From contig JAIMBO010000002.1 of the NCBI GenBank assembly GCA_023511405.1, positions 1-64,000 of the forward strand: a stretch of 64,000 nt of DNA, in the 5' to 3' direction. The notes under the pieces were generated by a model that searched no databases, had not been told where the DNA came from, and saw only the letters and a list, made by a program, of their open reading frames with translations. Both the position numbers and the translations under genes were made by a program. Origin of the DNA: Rubrobacteraceae bacterium. Lineage in GTDB: Bacteria > Actinomycetota > Rubrobacteria > Rubrobacterales > Rubrobacteraceae. Shown one piece after another: positions 51,241 to 60,395 of this stretch (positions are counted from its first letter, which is position 1; each line of letters begins with the position of its first letter).

Positions 51241-52515
51241 ATGATGGCGCACGAGTCGAAGACTGGTGCGGCGGTACTCGCCGCTGGGTTCGGAGAGAGG
51301 ATGAAGGATTGCGGCAGGCCCAAACCGCTGGTTCGGGTGGGAGGCCTGACGCTCCTGGAGCGGACCGTCCGCACGCTGAGGGCCGGGGGACTCGAGGGGC
51401 CGGTGGTGGTCGTAGTGGGTCATCGGGCCGAGGAGGTCGCACGGTTCTGCGAGGAGCGCGAGCTCGCGGTGAGGGTGGTCGAGAACCCGGACTATCCGAG
51501 GGGGAACGGAACCTCCGTTCTGGCGGCGATGGACCATCTCCCGGAGAGGTTCGTGGTCTCCATGGTGGACCACGTGCACAGTCCGGAGTCGGTCCGCAGG
51601 CTCCTCGCCCACCGGGGAGAATTCGTCGCCGCGGTGGACAGCCGGCCGCTGTTCGCCGATCCTGCCGAGGCCACGCGGGTGAGGCTCGAAGACGGGGAAG
51701 TGGTGGACTTCGGCAAGGGGCTCGCTCCCTACGACGCGTTGGATGCGGGTCTCTTCCTGTGCTCCCGCGGCGTGCTCAGGAAACTCGCCGGTGAGGAAGA
51801 CGGACCGCTCTCCTGGAACGAGCTCAAGCGGAGGTGGCTCGCGCAGGGCGGGCGGATAGAGGCGGTGGACCTCGACGGAGCACCGTGGACCGACGTGGAC
51901 ACCCCCGCGGACATCGAGCGGGCGGTGGACGCGATACTGACCTGGGCCGCGGCGGGGAACGACGGGCTAGTCTCGCGCCACTTCAACCGCAGGCTGAGCC
52001 GCCGGATGACCCGCCGGCTGCTCGACGCCCCGGTAACGCCGAACCACGTGAGCCTGGCGAGCTTCGCGCTCGCCGCGGCGGGCGCGCTCTCGATCCTGCG
52101 CGGCCAGAAGAAGACTGGCGGAGCGTTGTTGCAGCTCTCCTCGGTGGTGGACGGCTGCGATGGGGAGCTGGCGCGGGCCCGGCTCGAGTCCTCCCCGCAG
52201 GGCGGCGTGCTCGACGCCGTCCTGGACCGCTGGGCGGACGCCCTCGTGATCTCCGCGCTGGCCCTGAGCAACGGAGCGGCGCGCACTCTCGGGTACCCCG
52301 CGCTCGCCGGCGCGCTGCTCGTGTCGTACACCAGGGCCCGGTGGGAGGCCACGATCGGCAAAATACCGCGCAACTTCACCGGCGTGGGCGCGACCCGGGA
52401 CGTACGCCTGGCCCTCCTCGCCCTCGGGGCCTCCCTCGGGAAACCCGCGCTCACCCTCGGGGTCGTCGCCCTGATCTCGAATGCCGAGGTGGTGCGCAGG
52501 CTCGCCGGATTGTGA
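51241..52515 (+). CDS. Bifunctional inositol-1-phosphate cytidylyltransferase / DIPP synthase
   Basis: The 424-residue protein fuses a nucleotidyltransferase (TGAAVLAAGFGERMKDCGRPKPLVRVGG at the N-terminus) to a membrane CDP-alcohol phosphotransferase with SSVVDGCDGELARARLESSP followed by GGVLDAVLDRWAD, the complete DxxDGxxAR...GxxxDxxxD motif. It makes CDP-inositol and joins it to inositol-1-phosphate, giving phosphorylated di-myo-inositol phosphate. DIP is a heat and salt solute of hyperthermophiles; the enzyme is reported from Rubrobacter xylanophilus. The ATG follows GGAGG by 7 bases. Confidence 0.93.
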   Translation: MMAHESKTGAAVLAAGFGERMKDCGRPKPLVRVGGLTLLERTVRTLRAGGLEGPVVVVVGHRAEEVARFCEERELAVRVVENPDYPRGNGTSVLAAMDHLPERFVVSMVDHVHSPESVRRLLAHRGEFVAAVDSRPLFADPAEATRVRLEDGEVVDFGKGLAPYDALDAGLFLCSRGVLRKLAGEEDGPLSWNELKRRWLAQGGRIEAVDLDGAPWTDVDTPADIERAVDAILTWAAAGNDGLVSRHFNRRLSRRMTRRLLDAPVTPNHVSLASFALAAAGALSILRGQKKTGGALLQLSSVVDGCDGELARARLESSPQGGVLDAVLDRWADALVISALALSNGAARTLGYPALAGALLVSYTRARWEATIGKIPRNFTGVGATRDVRLALLALGASLGKPALTLGVVALISNAEVVRRLAGL

Positions 52516-52532
52516 GCACCCGCGAGAAGGAG

Positions 52533-52577
52533 TTATCCACCGTTCGGGCAGGCTTATCCACAACATGTTGTGGATAA
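52533..52577. other. Cluster of three DnaA-box sequences between convergent genes
   Basis: TTATCCACC (52533-52541), TTATCCACA (52554-52562) and inverted TGTGGATAA (52569-52577) lie within 45 bases. The last two are the arms of a perfect 24-base palindrome centred on CATG. Both perfect copies equal the general bacterial DnaA consensus. The region also separates two convergent genes, so a terminator role for the palindrome is possible. No oriC genes (dnaA, dnaN) are nearby. Confidence 0.6.
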
Positions 52578-52591
52578 GTGCCGCCGGGCTC

Positions 52592-53233
52592 TCAGCGCGG
52601 TTCCCAGCCCAGACGCACGAGTAGACCGGCGGTCATCGCCGCCGTCGCCCCCCATATGTTGTGATCGCCGACGGAGAAGACGGGAACCGCGTACTCACGC
52701 CCGCCGCGCCTCCAGACGATCTCTCTGAAGGTCTCCGGGGCCATCAATACTTCGAGCGGTACGGTGAAGATCTCCTGCACCTCTCCGGGGGAGGAGAGGG
52801 AGAGTTCCGTCCCCTCCGGCAACAGGCCGACGTAGGGGCTCACCAAGAAGCCCGAAGCCGGGATGTACATCTTCTCGAGCCTTCCGAGCACCTCGACGCG
52901 GGAGGGGTCGAGCAACACCTCCTCGTGCGACTCCCGCAGCGCCGTCTCCAAAAGCGAGGAGTCCTCCGGCTCGAAACCTCCTCCAGGGAAAGAGATCTGG
53001 CCGGCGTGGTTGCGCAGCCCCTCTCTCCTCAGGGTGTAGACGATCCTACCCTCGCCCCGGACGACCGGGATGAGGACGGCGGCCTCACGCGCGGATACGC
53101 CCTCCGGCGGCACCCGCGGACGCCGCTCCCCGGTCTCGAGATCCCGCGGGGAGAACCTCTCGTACACCTCGCGCCAGTTGGGCAGAGGACGGGACAAGGC
53201 TTCGCGCAGGCGCTCTTCGAGCCCGTTCTCCAT
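52592..53233 (-). CDS. Nudix hydrolase, CoA pyrophosphatase-like (NudL)
   Basis: The 213-residue protein has a Nudix box (GGGFEPEDSSLLETALRESHEEV) preceded by LRREGLRNHAGQISFPGG, the UPF0035 motif that marks CoA pyrophosphatases. It cleaves CoA or its oxidised forms to phosphopantetheine and 3',5'-ADP. ATG 53233 gives MENGLEERL; an upstream ATG at 53251 is also in frame. It lies 26 bases after the MscS gene. Confidence 0.9.
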   Translation of the reverse strand: MENGLEERLREALSRPLPNWREVYERFSPRDLETGERRPRVPPEGVSAREAAVLIPVVRGEGRIVYTLRREGLRNHAGQISFPGGGFEPEDSSLLETALRESHEEVLLDPSRVEVLGRLEKMYIPASGFLVSPYVGLLPEGTELSLSSPGEVQEIFTVPLEVLMAPETFREIVWRRGGREYAVPVFSVGDHNIWGATAAMTAGLLVRLGWEPR

Positions 53234-53259
53234 GCGGGTAATATATCCCATGCGACACC

Positions 53260-54324
53260 TCAGGTACCCCGGCTTATCCGTCTGGAGAGGTCCCCATCCT
53301 GTGTATCGAGCGTGGTGGTCGGGAAAGGTATCCTGATCCCTTCCTCCCGGTAGCGGGCGTGCACCCGCTTGACGAACTCGTGCAGGATGAGGTACTGCCC
53401 GACGACCTCTCTGGTCCGCATGATCACGCTGAAGTCTATGCTGTAGGCTCCGAAATTGTTGTAGCGAACGAACGGCTCGAACTCGGGCACGCCCCCCTCC
53501 ACCTCGGACATGACCTCCGTCGCTACCTCGACGGTTACGCGCTCGACGTGTGAGAGGTCGCTGTCGTAGCTCACCCCGAGCGGGACCACGACGGACATCT
53601 CCTGCTCCGGACGGTGATAGTTGGTTATAGTCGCGGCGCTCAGCGTGGAGTTCGGCACGATCACCATGTTGTTCGGAAGAGCCCGGATGGTGGTGTTGCG
53701 CCAGTTTATGTCCTCGACGTAGCCCTCCTCCCCGGAGGAGAGCTTTATGTACTCCCCCGGACGGACCTGACCGGAAGCGAGGATCAACACGCCCGAGATC
53801 AGGTTAGAGAGCGTCTGCTGCATCGCGAGCGCGAAGGCCAGCCCCCCGACACCGAGCGTGGCGATGATGGGCGAGACGGCTATCCCGAGAGACTGCAAGA
53901 CGACGAGCATCCCGACCGAGATCACCGTGACCCGCGCCACGTTCGGCAGCAGCGAAGACGACGGCAACCCCCGCATCCTCCAGGAGTAGATGCCGACCAG
54001 ATCCCCGGCGATCCGCGCCGCGACGAGCACAGCGGAGAAGATGAGGGCGGAGAACAGGACGTTGTCCGCGAAATCCCTGGCCGTCGGCTGCAACGGTATC
54101 TTGGCCAGCGCCAGGTACAGCCCTCCCATCAAAAACCACAGCGTCACGACCCACCTGAAGGCCCGGACGACCATCTCCCCACCGCGTACGCCAGCCGCCG
54201 CCAGGTACCCCCGCACCTTCCTCAAGAACAGCCGCTCGAAGACGAATCCGATCACTACGGCCCCCACCACGATGGCAGCGGGGACGACGATGTCCGAGAG
54301 CTGGAGGTTTGCGAACGAGGTCAC
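53260..54324 (-). CDS. mscS: MscS-family mechanosensitive ion channel
   Basis: The 354-residue protein has four or five helices, the pore helix with the Gly/Ala pattern GIAVSPIIATLGVGGLAFALAMQQTLSNLISGV, and the beta-domain motif GQVRPGEYIKLSSGEEGYVEDINWRNTTIRALPNNMVIVPNS. It opens under membrane tension and releases solutes after osmotic downshift, which suits a cell that accumulates DIP. The start is GTG at 54324. Confidence 0.94.
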   Translation of the reverse strand: MTSFANLQLSDIVVPAAIVVGAVVIGFVFERLFLRKVRGYLAAAGVRGGEMVVRAFRWVVTLWFLMGGLYLALAKIPLQPTARDFADNVLFSALIFSAVLVAARIAGDLVGIYSWRMRGLPSSSLLPNVARVTVISVGMLVVLQSLGIAVSPIIATLGVGGLAFALAMQQTLSNLISGVLILASGQVRPGEYIKLSSGEEGYVEDINWRNTTIRALPNNMVIVPNSTLSAATITNYHRPEQEMSVVVPLGVSYDSDLSHVERVTVEVATEVMSEVEGGVPEFEPFVRYNNFGAYSIDFSVIMRTREVVGQYLILHEFVKRVHARYREEGIRIPFPTTTLDTQDGDLSRRISRGT

Positions 54325-54496
54325 CAGCTCCCTCAGTCCTGCGCGAGACCCGATCTCCCAACACCTCCCCGAGTTCGCTAGTACGACACCGCGGGCATCA
54401 TACCCGCAGAGGGAACCCCTCTAATCTAACCCGGGCTGCACCGGCACACAAACCTGGACCGAAGATCCGTTCACCGCAGGTCCTCCCACCTCCGGC

Positions 54497-54847
54497 TCAG
54501 CGCAAGAGCGCCGGCAGATAGATGATGACGAAGACCCCGACGAGGGCGATCACGCTCCCGACAACCTCGAAAAGGTCCGGCCTCACCCCGTCCACCACCC
54601 ATCCCCACAACACCGAGAGAACGATGAAAACCCCACCGTAGGCGGCGTAGATCCTCCCGAACCCCCCAAGCGCCGCCGGTTGCAGCGTCGGCACCACCCC
54701 GTAGAGGACGAGTATCAGCGCCCCCGCAACGGCAAACCACACGCTCCGGCCATCCCGCAGCGTGATCCACACCAGATACCCGCCACCGATCTCACACAAC
54801 CCCGCCAGAACGAAGTAGATGACGGATCGAACGACGTCCAAAACCAC
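54497..54847 (-). CDS. YnfA/UPF0060-family small membrane protein
   Basis: The 116-residue protein has four helices and the UPF0060 pattern [47 protein letters not shown] and [13 protein letters not shown]. The family resembles small multidrug-resistance transporters, and some members export dyes or antiseptics. I chose GTG 54847; upstream frame residues look untranslated. The 172 bases between it and mscS contain no gene that I can support. Confidence 0.88.
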   Translation of the reverse strand: MVLDVVRSVIYFVLAGLCEIGGGYLVWITLRDGRSVWFAVAGALILVLYGVVPTLQPAALGGFGRIYAAYGGVFIVLSVLWGWVVDGVRPDLFEVVGSVIALVGVFVIIYLPALLR

Positions 54848-54971
54848 CCCACCTCCCCTAGACTCCCAACCGCCCCTACACCTTAGCACCGGAATTTGAC
54901 CTCGCTCACACCCAAACGCCTCAGGGCTTGATCCACTACCGCCCACCCCCTATCCTGTCCCGCAGTTATTG

Positions 54972-54988
54972 CTAATGATTGTCATTAG
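54972..54988. promoter_or_regulatory. Fur/DtxR-like iron box before efeU
   Basis: CTAATGA-TTG-TCATTAG is a perfect 17-base dyad 32 bases upstream of the iron permease start. It matches the Fur box core (AATGATnATCATT style). Binding by iron-loaded Fur, or by an IdeR/DtxR-type regulator, would repress the EfeUOB operon when iron is plentiful. Confidence 0.75.
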
Positions 54989-55020
54989 TAAAAACATGAG
55001 ACAGAGGAGGTGAGCGCAGC

Positions 55021-55863
55021 GTGTTGGGAGCATTCGTCACGCTCCTCCGGGAAGCGTTCGAGGCGAGCCTGCTGGTAGCGATAGTCCTGGCGTACCTGGC
55101 GAAGATCGGGCACCGGGAAGGGTTTCGGGCGGTATGGGGCGGTGTCGGGGTGGCGATCGGGCTCTCGCTGGCGGTAGCCGGGGTACTGTTCGCCACGGCG
55201 AGCGAGCTCGAGGGGGCCTCGGAGAAGATCTTCGAGGGGAGCGCGATGCTGGTCGCGGTGGCGGTCCTGACGTACATGGTGCTGTGGATGCGCCGGGAGT
55301 CGAGGACGATCTCGAGCACCCTGCGCGAGGGAGTGGACGCGGCGGTGCGCAAGGGCAGCTCGCTCGCGCTCGGGCTGCTGGTCTTCACGATGGTCCTGCG
55401 GGAAGGCATAGAGACCGGGCTCTTCGTCTTCGGGATCACGCAGACCTCCACCCCGCTGCAGGTCGCGATCGGCTCCGTGGCCGGTCTCGGGGCTGCGGTG
55501 GCGCTCGGGTACGCGGTCTACGCCGGGGGGCGGAGGATAAACCTCAGTGCCTTCTTCAGGTACACGGGGGGTTTTCTGATCCTGGTTGCCGCCGGGCTCC
55601 TCGCGCAGGCGGCGCGCGCCTTCGAGGAGGCCGGAACGATCCCCGCGATCCTCTACCCGCTCTGGGATCTCACGGGTGCTCCGGTCGTGGGGATGGGCAC
55701 CTTCTTCACCACGGTCTTCGGGAGCGTCTTCGGGTGGGATCCGAAGCCGGACCTCCTGGAGTTCCTCGTGTGGGCCGTCTACCTCCTCGGGGTGGGGTAC
55801 GCCTTCCTGCGCCCGCACCGGGAGAAGTCCGCCGCCCCCCGCGCGGCGGAGGCCGGGGAGTAG
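55021..55863 (+). CDS. efeU: Iron permease EfeU (FTR1 family)
   Basis: The 280-residue protein has seven helices and both REXXE iron-binding motifs, REAFE (10-14) and REGIE (about 123-127). EfeU passes ferric iron, formed by ferrous oxidation, into the cytoplasm. The GTG start follows GAGGAGGTGA. It is the first gene of efeU-efeO-efeB and sits right behind the iron box. Confidence 0.95.
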   Translation: MLGAFVTLLREAFEASLLVAIVLAYLAKIGHREGFRAVWGGVGVAIGLSLAVAGVLFATASELEGASEKIFEGSAMLVAVAVLTYMVLWMRRESRTISSTLREGVDAAVRKGSSLALGLLVFTMVLREGIETGLFVFGITQTSTPLQVAIGSVAGLGAAVALGYAVYAGGRRINLSAFFRYTGGFLILVAAGLLAQAARAFEEAGTIPAILYPLWDLTGAPVVGMGTFFTTVFGSVFGWDPKPDLLEFLVWAVYLLGVGYAFLRPHREKSAAPRAAEAGE

Positions 55864-55866
55864 CAG

Positions 55867-56751
55867 GTGGCGGTGCGCAAGGCGCCGCTCTTCGCGGCGA
55901 TCTCGGTTCTTCTCGTGATCCTCGCCGGTTGCGCCGACCGCCAGCTCGTCACCTCGAGGCCGGCCCCGGCGGAAGACGAGGCGTCGGAACGAGCGAGACA
56001 GCCCGAGTTGGCCTCCACACCCGGGTTGAGGAAGGCCGCCGCCGAATACCAGCGGTACGTCGAGGGGCAGACGGAGCTCCTCGTCCGGCGGACGGAGAAG
56101 TTCTCCAGCGCGGTGGAGAGGGGTGATCTCGAGGGAGCCCAAAAGCTCTACGCGACCTCCCGGGTACCCTACGAGAAGATAGAACCCGTCGCGGAGAGCT
56201 TCGGGAACCTCGACCCGCGGATAGACGCCCGGGAGAACGACGTCCCGAGCGACGAGTGGACGGGGTTCCACAGGATAGAGCACGCCCTGTGGGCCGAAGG
56301 GACGACCAGGGGCATGGACCGGTACGCCAGGGAGCTCTTACGAGACACCAGGAGGCTGGAGGAGAAGGTGCGAAGCGTAAAGCTCCAGCCGTCGGACATC
56401 GTCTTCGGCTCGGTCGAGCTCCTGAACGAAGTCTCATCGTCGAAGATAACCGGGGAGGAGGAGCGTTACTCGCACACCGACCTCTACGACATAGCGGCGA
56501 ACGTCGCGGGATCGGAGGCCGCCTTCCGGACGCTCGAGCCCGTCCTGCGCGAGAAGAACCCCGATCTCGCCCGCAAGATAGAAGCTCGCTTCGCCGGGGT
56601 GGAGGCAGAGCTCGAGAAATACCGTCGGGGAGACGGCTGGGTCGGTTACCAGGAGCTCTCCAGAGACGAGCGCAGGAGGTTGAGCCAGAGGATAGACGCG
56701 CTCGCCGAGCCGCTCTCGCGGATGGGCGAGGTGCTCGCGAAGAGAGGTTAG
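55867..56751 (+). CDS. efeO: Imelysin-type iron-binding lipoprotein EfeM/EfeO
   Basis: The 294-residue protein has a signal with lipobox LAGC (Cys22) and an M75/imelysin domain with HRIEHALW (HxxE, about 138-141) and GSVELLNEVSSSKITGEEE. The N-terminal cupredoxin domain of Escherichia coli EfeO is missing, so by structure this is the shorter EfeM type. It should hand extracellular iron to EfeU. It starts 3 bases after efeU. Confidence 0.92.
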   Translation: MAVRKAPLFAAISVLLVILAGCADRQLVTSRPAPAEDEASERARQPELASTPGLRKAAAEYQRYVEGQTELLVRRTEKFSSAVERGDLEGAQKLYATSRVPYEKIEPVAESFGNLDPRIDARENDVPSDEWTGFHRIEHALWAEGTTRGMDRYARELLRDTRRLEEKVRSVKLQPSDIVFGSVELLNEVSSSKITGEEERYSHTDLYDIAANVAGSEAAFRTLEPVLREKNPDLARKIEARFAGVEAELEKYRRGDGWVGYQELSRDERRRLSQRIDALAEPLSRMGEVLAKRG

Positions 56752-56754
56752 ACG

Positions 56755-57963
56755 GTGACGCGGGAGAAGATCAGCCGGAGAGAGCTCCTCACCCTCGCCG
56801 GAGCCGCGGGGAGCGGGCTCGCGCTCGGGGCCGGCGGGACCAGGGTGCTCGCCGCCGGTACGCAGAGCCGCACCGAGCCCTTCCACGGCGAGCACCAGGG
56901 AGGCGTAGCGACCCCCCAGCAGGAGAGGCTGCACTTCGCCGCCTTCGACCTCACGACGGAAGACCCGGCGGAGCTTCGCGAGCTGATGCGTGGGTGGACC
57001 GAGGCCGCGGCCAGGATGTGCGCCGGGACACCGCTCGGAAAGGAGAGTTCCACACCCTACCTGCCGCCGGACGACACGGGTGAGGCGCTCGGGCTCGATC
57101 CAGGCAGGCTCACGATCACCTTCGGCTTCGGGCCGACCATCTTCGAGAAAGACGGCGAGGATCGGTTCGGGCTCAGGAACCGGCGTCCTGACGCCCTCGT
57201 CGAGATCCCCCCGCTCCCCGGTGATGAGCTCGATCCCAAGAGGTGCGGCGGGGATCTGTGCGTGCAGGCCTGTTCCGACGATGCCCAGGTGGCCTTCCAC
57301 GCGGTGAGGAACCTCGCCCGGGTGGGGCGTGGGGTGGTCGTGATGCGCTGGGCGCAGCCCGGCTTCGGGCGCGCCTCGAGCACGAGCCGCACCCAGCAGA
57401 CCCCCCGCAACCTGATGGGCTTCAAGGACGGGACGAACAACATCCGGGCCGAAGACGAGGAAGAGATGCGGCGGTACGTCTGGGTCGGGAGGGAAGGACC
57501 GGGCTGGATGCGCGGCGGGACGTACCTGGTCGCCCGCCGGATACGGATGCGCATCGAGGTCTGGGACCGTTCCTCGCTCACCGAACAGGAGCAGACCATA
57601 GGACGCCACCGCAAAAGTGGGGCACCGCTCGGCAAAGAGGACGAGTTCGACCCCGTAGACCCGGGGCTCCTTCCGTCCGACTCCCACGTCCGTCTCGCGC
57701 ACCAGAACGAAGAGCAGAAGATCCTGCGCCGCAGCTACTCCTTCACCGACGGCATGGACCCCGAGACCGGCCAGCTCGACGCCGGGCTCTTCTTCATCTG
57801 CTTCCAGCGCGACCCGCGCAGACAGTTCATCCCGCTACAGCGCCGGCTCGGCTCACGAGACCGGCTGATGGAGTACATCGAGCACGACGGGAGCGCCATC
57901 TTCGCCTGTCCGCCCGGAGCGCGCAGGGGGAGCTTCGTCGGCGACGGCCTGCTCCCCTCATGA
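56755..57963 (+). CDS. efeB: Dyp-type heme peroxidase EfeB, Tat-exported
   Basis: The 402-residue protein begins with a Tat signal (SRRELLTLAGAAGSGLAL) and has the Dyp signature GFKDGTNN (about 221), a proximal heme-His region (DSHVRLAHQNEE) and FFICFQRDPRRQF. It oxidises ferrous iron or heme outside the membrane and supplies EfeU. It starts 3 bases after efeO, completing the operon. Confidence 0.94.
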   Translation: MTREKISRRELLTLAGAAGSGLALGAGGTRVLAAGTQSRTEPFHGEHQGGVATPQQERLHFAAFDLTTEDPAELRELMRGWTEAAARMCAGTPLGKESSTPYLPPDDTGEALGLDPGRLTITFGFGPTIFEKDGEDRFGLRNRRPDALVEIPPLPGDELDPKRCGGDLCVQACSDDAQVAFHAVRNLARVGRGVVVMRWAQPGFGRASSTSRTQQTPRNLMGFKDGTNNIRAEDEEEMRRYVWVGREGPGWMRGGTYLVARRIRMRIEVWDRSSLTEQEQTIGRHRKSGAPLGKEDEFDPVDPGLLPSDSHVRLAHQNEEQKILRRSYSFTDGMDPETGQLDAGLFFICFQRDPRRQFIPLQRRLGSRDRLMEYIEHDGSAIFACPPGARRGSFVGDGLLPS

Positions 57964-58018
57964 AGCAGGCCCAGCCCGGTAGAATTATCCTCCGAACGCC
58001 GAGGGACCAGGAGGACAC

Positions 58019-58774
58019 ATGAACGTTTTCGGGCTGGACATAGGCGGATCAGGGATCAAAGGTGCCCCGGTGGACATCGAGACGGGCCGGCTGCTCTCCG
58101 AGCGGGTCCGGGTGGGCACTCCGCAACCGGCGACCCCGGAAGCGATCGTAGAGAGCGTGCTGGAGGTACTCTCGCACTTCGACTGGGAAGGTCCGGTCGG
58201 ATGCGGGTTCCCCGCCGTGATCAAGGACGGCGTGATCCAGACCGCGGCCAACGTCGACGGCTCGAACATAGGCTTCGACCTGCGGAAGACCCTGCAGAAG
58301 CGCCTGGAGAACCCGGTGAGCGTGATAAACGACGCGGACGCCGCGGGACTCGCGGAGATGCGCTGGGGCGCGGGACGCGGCGTGCGGGGGGTTGTGCTCA
58401 TGCTGACCATCGGAACGGGAATCGGGAGCGCGCTGTTCGTGGATGGGGTGCTGGTCCCGAACACCGAGCTCGGGCACATCGAGATCGACGGCCACGACGC
58501 AGAGACCCGGGCCTCCGACGGCGCCCGCAAACGGCAGGACCTGAGCTGGAAGAAATGGGCCAGACGCCTCGAGACGTACCTGAACCGCGTGGAGGATCTG
58601 CTGTGGCCGGACCTCATCATCGTCGGAGGCGGGGTGAGCAAGAAGTCCGAGAAGTTCCTGCCCCACATCAGCACCAGAACCGAGGTGGTGCCGGCGAAGA
58701 TGCACAACCAGGCCGGGATAGCCGGAGCGGCGCTCGCCGCGCTGCCCGAAGCGTCACCTCAGCTGATCGACTGA
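58019..58774 (+). CDS. ppgK: Polyphosphate glucokinase
   Basis: The 251-residue ROK-type kinase has [20 protein letters not shown] (4-23), [26 protein letters not shown] and the polyphosphate-linked motif [16 protein letters not shown]. It phosphorylates glucose with polyphosphate and often also ATP. The enzyme is typical of actinobacteria. The product could flow to inositol-1-phosphate synthase, but linkage is not shown. It lies 56 bases after efeB. Confidence 0.93.
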   Translation: MNVFGLDIGGSGIKGAPVDIETGRLLSERVRVGTPQPATPEAIVESVLEVLSHFDWEGPVGCGFPAVIKDGVIQTAANVDGSNIGFDLRKTLQKRLENPVSVINDADAAGLAEMRWGAGRGVRGVVLMLTIGTGIGSALFVDGVLVPNTELGHIEIDGHDAETRASDGARKRQDLSWKKWARRLETYLNRVEDLLWPDLIIVGGGVSKKSEKFLPHISTRTEVVPAKMHNQAGIAGAALAALPEASPQLID

Positions 58775-58778
58775 GCGA

Positions 58779-59369
58779 TCAGCGGTAGGAGCCGCGGATC
58801 AGACCCATCGCCTCCGCCCGGCGGGCGTCGTCCTCCGCCAGCACCCCCCGGAGCGCCGACGTGACCGTGATGCTGCCGGGTTTCTGCACCCCGCGGGCGG
58901 TCATGCAGAGGTGCTCGGCTTCGATCACCACTATCGAGCCCTTCGAGTCGAGTCCCGTATAGAGGTCGTCCGCGATCTGCTCCGTCAGACGCTCCTGCAG
59001 CTGCGGGCGCCGGGCGTACCCCTCGACCAGCCGCGCGATCTTCGAGATCCCCACGACCTTACGGTCGGGGATATACCCGACGTGGGCCTTCCCGACGAAG
59101 GGAACCAGATGGTGCTCGCACATGCTGTAGAGGTTTATGTCCCGCACCAGCACGAGCCCGTCGTAGCCCTCGGTGAAGCCGATCTCCAGGTGGTCCACCG
59201 GGTTCTCGCGCAGGCCGGAGAAAAAATGTTCGTAGGCCTCGGCCACGCGGGAGGGGGTTCCGATGAGCCCCTCGCGCTCCGGGTCCTCTCCTATCGCCTC
59301 GAGGATCTCGCGCACGGCCAGCTCGATGCGCTTCCTGTCCACCGCCGGGCGCCCCGTCTCCTTCGCCAT
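58779..59369 (-). CDS. folE: GTP cyclohydrolase I
   Basis: The 196-residue protein contains the zinc ligands of type I enzymes: Cys84 and His87 in [10 protein letters not shown] and the second Cys in [12 protein letters not shown], plus [14 protein letters not shown]. It makes dihydroneopterin triphosphate for folate. It is last in an operon of aminopeptidase, small protein and HAD phosphatase. The phosphatase beside it could remove phosphates from the product, but this is inference. ATG 59369 follows GGGGTAGG. Confidence 0.95.
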   Translation of the reverse strand: MAKETGRPAVDRKRIELAVREILEAIGEDPEREGLIGTPSRVAEAYEHFFSGLRENPVDHLEIGFTEGYDGLVLVRDINLYSMCEHHLVPFVGKAHVGYIPDRKVVGISKIARLVEGYARRPQLQERLTEQIADDLYTGLDSKGSIVVIEAEHLCMTARGVQKPGSITVTSALRGVLAEDDARRAEAMGLIRGSYR

Positions 59370-59375
59370 ACGCAC

Positions 59376-60065
59376 CTACCCCTGCACCAGCCGCGGCAGG
59401 GGCCGCAGGTCCGGGATCTCGGCGACGGCCTCCGGAGCCTCGGCGGCACCCGAACGGTCGACGAGGACGGCGTCGATGCCGGCCTCGGTAGCACCGCGTA
59501 CGTCGGCCACGGGGTCGTTGCCGACGTGGACGACCCTCCCGCGCTCCTCTTCCATCCCGCTCATCCTCAAAGCCTCCTCGAAGATCCCGCGCCCCGGCTT
59601 CTCCTCCCCCACCACGGCGGAGACCACCAGGCCGTCGAAGTAGTCCGACCAGCCCAGATCGTCGATCACCTCCTCGAGGAGCACGTCCCAGTTGGAGACC
59701 ACGTAGAGCCGACAGCCGATGCGCCTGAGCTCCCCGAGCACCTCCTCCGTCTCCGGGTAGGGGCGGAACGAGATCCTGCGTTCCGCTATCTCCGCCAGCA
59801 CCTCCACCGGGGCATCGACCCCGAGCGCCCGTGCGGTCCTCTCGGCGTTCGCGCGTTTGAAAGCCTCGAGCTCCTGCCTGGTCGGATAGTTTATGTTCTC
59901 CGAGATGTGCGTCCGCATGCTCTCCCGTATCGGACCCGCCGCCACCTCGACCGTGATGGGGCCGTCCTTCGCGTAACGTTCGAGGTCTCTCACGTAGCCC
60001 TCGATGTCGAGGTCGACCCACAGGAGCGTCCCGTCCACGTCGAGGAAGACCGTATCATAACGCAC
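59376..60065 (-). CDS. HAD-superfamily hydrolase (phosphatase)
   Basis: The 229-residue protein has HAD motif I FLDVDGTLLW (Asp9, Asp11), a helical cap, motif II VVSNWD, the Lys in GEEKPGRGIFEEAL, and motif IV HVGNDPVADVRGA. The substrate is unknown. GTG 60065 or TTG 60071 are both near GGGAGG. It ends 6 bases before folE. Confidence 0.88.
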   Translation of the reverse strand: MRYDTVFLDVDGTLLWVDLDIEGYVRDLERYAKDGPITVEVAAGPIRESMRTHISENINYPTRQELEAFKRANAERTARALGVDAPVEVLAEIAERRISFRPYPETEEVLGELRRIGCRLYVVSNWDVLLEEVIDDLGWSDYFDGLVVSAVVGEEKPGRGIFEEALRMSGMEEERGRVVHVGNDPVADVRGATEAGIDAVLVDRSGAAEAPEAVAEIPDLRPLPRLVQG

Positions 60066-60142
60066 CTTCAAAACGCCTCCCTGAAAAATCTGCCTGCCCG
60101 GAGCGTCGCGGCAGAAGACTAGTATACGCCCCTCCCGGCGCG

Positions 60143-60379
60143 TCACAGGATCTCGGCATCGTACCCGTGACGTTCGGAGAGCTCGTCTAGCAGGTGTCCG
60201 AGGTGCTCAGAGGATTCGTAGGAGACGTAGAAGTAGACCGAGCGGGGATAGGAATCTTCTGGCTCCGAACGCACGTACTCGTAATCCAGGCCGAGCTCGT
60301 CGAGCAGGTCGCGCACGGTCTCGACGTCGGACTCCTCTTCTATGTTCCCCACCCGCAGCAGCCTGTCCCCGATCTCCAT
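60143..60379 (-). CDS. Small conserved-looking protein, unknown
   Basis: The 78-residue protein begins MEIGDRLLRVGNIEEESDVET after GGAGGG. It is acidic, with a ferredoxin-like alternation (ETVRDLLDELGLDYEYVRSE then SVYFYVSYESSEHLGHLLDEL) that suggests a small alpha/beta fold. No family is recognised. It is in an operon between an aminopeptidase and a HAD phosphatase. Confidence 0.75.
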   Translation of the reverse strand: MEIGDRLLRVGNIEEESDVETVRDLLDELGLDYEYVRSEPEDSYPRSVYFYVSYESSEHLGHLLDELSERHGYDAEIL

Positions 60380-60395
60380 CGTCAACCCTCCAGGA

